From contig CM076848.1 in the NCBI GenBank assembly GCA_039519185.1, forward strand, positions 29,369,917 to 29,433,916: a stretch of DNA of 64,000 nt, in the 5' to 3' direction. The DNA is from Astragalus membranaceus. Taxonomy: Eukaryota; Streptophyta; Magnoliopsida; Fabales; Fabaceae. The notes below the pieces were generated by a model. The model did no database searches. It saw only the letters and a list, made by a program, of their open reading frames with translations, and had not been told where the DNA came from. Both the position numbers and the translations under genes were made by a program. Positions 60,055-64,000 of the stretch are shown here, one piece after another. Position 1 is the stretch's first letter. Each line of letters starts with the position of its first letter.

Positions 60055-60640
60055 TTATGGTATTTCATTCATAATCAAGGTTGCAATACAAATAGAACTA
60101 TAATAAAAAACGTGGGAGCTAGCATAATTTCTTAATACTCTAACTAGAGTATGAGCCACAAGGTTTGCTTGCTGCTTGACAAAACTAACTGTGTAACTTC
60201 CTAAAGACGATAATAAGTTACGACAAGTTCTAATAGAGTCATATTCAGTTACAAAGTTACACACACCACAGATTCCATCTACAACTGTTTTACAATCAAG
60301 CTCGATGGTGGCGCGTTAAATGTCTAACGTCCGTAACCAATTGACGGCTTCCAATAAGCCCAGAGCTTCCGCTTCTTGAGGATGAGGCTTGCCAATGAAC
60401 CAAGCTGACTTGGCCTTCACGAGCTCACCCTTCTCGTTCCTAAGACAGAGACAAACACCATACCGACCATCATTAAAGAGGGTTGCATCAACATTGCACT
60501 TGAGACTACCAGGTTCAGGACAAACCCACGATGCGTCGTCTCGCCTGCTATTTGACGTGGATGACGAAGCATGAAGCAATTTGGAACGTTTTGGTTGTTG
60601 CCAACAATATAACAAATCCAGAGCACTCTGCAGTTAAACA
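60055..60640 (-). pseudogene. LINE RNase H-like domain remnant 2
   Basis: The minus-strand frame reads CPEPGSLKCNVDATLFNDGR, LRNEKGELVKAKSAWFIGK and PHPQEAEALGLLEAVNWL, hits an in-frame TAA at about 60316, and continues ATIELDCKTVVDGI and FVKQQANLVAHTLVR. It is the same RVT_3 domain as at 47547-48250 but from a different copy. It is broken by the stop. Confidence 0.85.
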
Positions 60641-61341
60641 CTTAAAATATGCTTTGATTTGCAACATAATAATACGGTAGTAAATGTGTGTGCGTGGGAC
60701 ACTGATAGATGAAGGAGAGCATTAGCATCAAAGCGAATTATGCGAATATATATTGTTGTACCCGCTGGGAGAGCAAATCAGCTGGAAAGAAAACCACTGA
60801 AAGCTATATAGCAATATAAATACATAAAAGATAAAGATCTTAAAAGCATGTCTAAATTCAACCAACCAATAATTCATGGCTAGATTACTTTTTTTTTGTT
60901 GCTATCCAACCTTTCTGCACATTAAATACTAGCTAATTAGTTAATACCAGGAAAAAGGCTAGTACATGTTGATTATTAGTAGCTAAAACAAACCCAAAAA
61001 TGAGGGAATATTCATCAATTAGTTTGGATAAACTTCTCTATTATGTGTTTGGACTTTAGCAAGGGTTCCACACTTCCACTGTGCCTCTTATTGAAGTTAA
61101 TTATTGGAATGTTTTTGGTAGCTAATAGGGTATTTATACCTCCTTGACATGAGTCTAATATATCGTTCTTATAGCAAGGAAACTTTTTTTTTTAAGAATA
61201 TAAAATTAGCTAGAAATTAGTTAATGGTTACAAGTTTGTTAGAAATTAGTTAGCATTTTAGTTAATTTGTTATCCTACTATAAGCTCTATATATAGAGCA
61301 TCGTGTACTCACTTAATTTAGTATATTTTTCAATCAATATG
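60641..61341. other. AT-rich intergenic stretch
   Basis: No gene or clear element is seen. It contains scattered TTAGCTAGAAATTAGTTA-like repeats near 61205-61245. Confidence 0.5.
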
Positions 61342-61358
61342 ATTTCTTATGAGTTTTT

Positions 61359-61543
61359 TTTCTGTAAACCAAGGTATCCCCTGCGCGCGCAACTGCAATC
61401 TAATCCCCCGAGGTACTGAGATCCATTTAAGCGGTTGACCTCTCCCACTAGGTATTTTTCCATACGCACGGGCCAATGATCGAACTCTTAGCCAAATAGT
61501 TAATGAGCCCAAGTATCTACCACTTGTGCTATACCATGTTGGT
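61359..61543 (-). mobile_element. tRNA-derived SINE with 17-bp target duplication
   Basis: On the minus strand a tRNA-like start (TAGCACAAGTGGTAG as A box, GAGTTCGATCA as B box) precedes a body ending in an A-rich tail. ATTTCTTATGAGTTTTT flanks it at 61342-61358 and 61544-61560. It belongs to a different family from the SINEs at 21714 and 42343. Confidence 0.85.
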
Positions 61544-61939
61544 ATTTCTTATGAGTTTTTAACTCATGAATATACCAATGCTCGCTTCCTCTCCTATGAG
61601 TATATGATCTATGCTCATCTCATCCTATGTTTCTTAACATTTTTCATGTGTTTAGACTTTAGCAAGGGGCTCTATTATATCAGTATTTTTAATTCTTGGA
61701 GTGTGACCTCCATCTAAATAAGGCTTAAAGGAACATTGAGGAAATTGTAATTTCAATGAGACTAGTTAGCCAGGTTTAATTAATTTCTTGTACCTTGAGT
61801 TATAATTAGGTATACTGCTCGAATGGCATGAGTAGTAGTGCATTTTAATTTATTATTTGTTCTCTTGAATTATATTTTTTAATTGTAGCAATACAAGATT
61901 TTTACTGACATTTAGAGTTTTTAGTTTTAACCAACAAGG

Positions 61940-62045
61940 GTTGGTCTGAGCGGTTTGTTGGTCCGAGTGGTAACTGGACTTGGATCCCATCCCAAGGTCT
62001 CGGATTCGAATCTTGGGTGTGGCAAAAACTCTGTTGGACGGAAAG
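61940..62045 (+). mobile_element. SINE-like fragment
   Basis: GTTGGTCCGAGTGGTAACTG (A-box-like) and GGATTCGAATCTTGG (B-box-like) are spaced as in a tRNA. It resembles the reverse of the motif inside the triplicated repeat at 14613-15447. Target duplication not found. Confidence 0.5.
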
Positions 62046-62327
62046 TGTTGGAAATTCAAGTGTGAGTGGTTAGTCCCACATCGGCTATAAATGAGTTATA
62101 TGAAGGATATATAAGAGAGGGGACTCATATACCCAATGCCTTAAGGTTTTGGGTGGAGATGTGGTGTCCAAGTCTCTTGGTGGTCCAGTTCATTGGCTGG
62201 CTCGTTGCTCCCGGTGCTCGGATCCTGGTTTGGATCAAGTATAGTGATATGGGTGACTCACACTTTGGGGGAGATGTTGGAAATTCAAGTGTGAGTAGTT
62301 AGTTAGTCCCACACCGGCTATGAATGA
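62046..62327 (+). repeat. Short element with direct terminal repeats
   Basis: TGTTGGAAATTCAAGTGTGA and the following TTAGTCCCACA(T/C)CGGCTAT occur at about 62046-62095 and again at 62276-62325. TGTTGGAAATTC with CCCACATCGG is typical of small LTR ends, so this may be a TRIM-like remnant. Confidence 0.5.
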
Positions 62328-64000
62328 TGTAACATTCTAACATTTAGATGTCATAAAGATTAGAATATTAACCATTTACGCCAATCAGAGTTATAAACCT
62401 ACTTGAGTTGTTGGACGTGAGATAACTTGACGGGAAAAATTACTGCCACCTCGAGTTCCTTAAGGTAAGATACCGATATCGGAACCATATAAACATGAAC
62501 GACAATAAAATAAATCAATCGGGATACCATATATGTCCAAAAACTCAAAGTAAAGTTTATAATAGATCATAACTTGATTAAAATCAAGCATTCGGTCTAA
62601 AGGGGATACAACATAAACATGGGTAGGGAAAGCTAAGCAAACATAAACAACTTGATCCAAAAGGATTCCTCGATAAACTAAGCAGCCGCTGCAGCAACTA
62701 CTTCTCCTCGGTCAGCTTTGTTTTGCCCTGTACATCTGAAAACACCACAAACATAAACAGTGAGATTACAAATCTCAATGAGTTCCTCCGAGACCCCTCA
62801 CATTTCCTCTCGGCGTTTTCTAAATTCAGTCGCTTTCTTTTAATTTTTCTTTCCTCTTGTTACCTCGAAGCACAACCCCAGGTACTGCAAGCTCTCATAC
62901 CACGGGGAAGCCAATTCGTATAACTATACTAAATAATGTCGGGCCTTGACTTTTGGGCTCATGACTTCCCAGCCACCAAGTATGCTTATAAACCTCTTGG
63001 GATTGTCATCCCCCTTGTATTTTTTATGCCTTTAGTTCATTCAATAGTTTCCTCATTTGTTGACCATTATAACAGTGTAAATATCTCAAATCATGGCCTA
63101 AATCATATGTGAATATTTACTTTTGAATTAGAGATGGAAATAGAGTGGAATTGGTACTCAAAGGAATGGGAAAGTGAAATTTTTAAATTTTGAAGTTAGC
63201 AGGCGCACCGGTCATGTGCTTGGACACACCAGTTGTGCTTGGACAAAAATCCAGTGCCTGTTAGCATAGGCTCTTGCACGGGTCGTGTGCCCAGGCGCAC
63301 CGGTCGTGCTTGGACGCACCAGTCGTGTGCCTGGACGCACCGGTCGTGCTCCCTGCGTAGATTTCAGAAAATCCCATTTTTTCCAAGTTTTGAGCATCGG
63401 ATTTGATACCAATTCATCCCAATCTCAATCCCAACTCAAAATGCAACATTCACACAATGATATTAAGTCCAAAAACAACAATTCACATCAACAATTTCAT
63501 TTCAATCATTAACAAGAACATAAATTTCCAAACAATCAACAAGAACATCAAAGTTTCACAAAACGGTTTTTCTAACTCATCAATTTCGCCATTTCAGAAT
63601 CAATGCAATCAAATCAACATGAATTTTCATAAAGATACCAAATAAGTGAGGAACTCACATTGACAAAGGAGTTACTCCATAAGCAAGTAAAAGACTTCAA
63701 GCACATCAACAACATTTCCATCAGCTCATATCACCCAAGCTAGCTCCCAACAACTCCTAAAGCACTCCAACTCAGCTTCCTACTCCTCAATCCCCCAATA
63801 GCTAAACCCCTAATGCACATGCAAGCTCCATTTCCACACTTAGAACACTCCAAACCCACATGCATGATGATGTCAAAGTAAGAAAGTCGTGAATGGTGGC
63901 ATTTCAGATTTTAATAGCTCAATCTTCCATGGATCTCGAGTATAGAAGATTGGAGTGGAGTGGAGTGGATGTGAATTTCTAAAGGTTAGATGAAAGATTA
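62328..64000. mobile_element. Start of a second Tekay/Del-like LTR, running out of the window
   Basis: It begins TGTAACATTCTAACATTT and shares with the 50510-53524 element an ordered set of motifs: GTGAGATTACAAATCTCAATGA followed by CCGAGACCCCTCAC, then GGGCTCATGACTTCCC, then GC-rich GGCGCACCGGTCGTGC repeats (63201-63352). The right end is outside the window. Confidence 0.6.
63201..63352. repeat. GGCGCACCGGTCGTGC repeat cluster
   Basis: At least six diverged units of 16-20 bp (GACGCACCAGTCGTG, GGCGCACCGGTCGTGC) are embedded in AT-rich LTR sequence. This is the counterpart of the palindromic cluster at 52358-52475. Confidence 0.8.

Overview
This is a nuclear, AT-rich plant DNA window. The genes have many short introns with GT/AG borders, and plant-type transposons fill the gaps. 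Gene families and repeat style suggest a dicot, most probably a papilionoid legume of the Medicago/Trifolium/Pisum group. That placement is inference; there is no marker gene I could place with certainty.

Five genes look intact, and four were rebuilt exon by exon from conserved protein sequence and splice sites. On the minus strand at 1739-4609 is a 7-exon WNK kinase of 697 aa. On the minus strand at 19210-19937 is a 3-exon UPF0235/DUF167 protein of 127 aa. It is divergent from a plus-strand 7-exon TLDc-domain gene at 20260-28359 (538 aa), whose second intron is 5.6 kb and full of repeats. On the plus strand at 34730-38985 is a 4-exon ATG13 autophagy gene (625 aa) with an apparent 12-nt microexon and upstream ORFs. 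On the plus strand at 55577-56227 is an intronless RING-H2 (ATL-type) E3 ligase of 216 aa.

The most striking object is a 5.85-kb CACTA transposon at 7721-13566. It has CACTAGTGCA termini, a TTT target duplication and a subterminal repeat array. It carries, all on one strand and with introns kept, fragments of at least five unrelated host genes: TAF15b/FUS-like, ERD6-like sugar transporter, ferritin, inositol-3-phosphate synthase and an EULS3/ricin-B-like lectin. The ferritin piece sits inside the transporter piece. A sixth, unrecognised exon may be present.

The second notable region, 48793-54006, is a dead hAT transposon (8-bp duplication). It holds a 3-kb TG...CA LTR-type element (5-bp duplication), which holds a Mutator-like foldback element (9-bp duplication, 8 of 9 matching), which holds a plastid trnL-trnF insertion. 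Elsewhere there are two or three more Mutator-like foldback elements, a pair of near-identical 578-bp hAT MITEs, LINE RNase H/RT remnants, tRNA-derived SINEs with long target duplications, Helitron 3' ends, a ribosomal protein L12 chimera, a possible mitochondrial insertion and a (TC)n tract of about 170 bp. Stretches with no gene are listed with what they hold.
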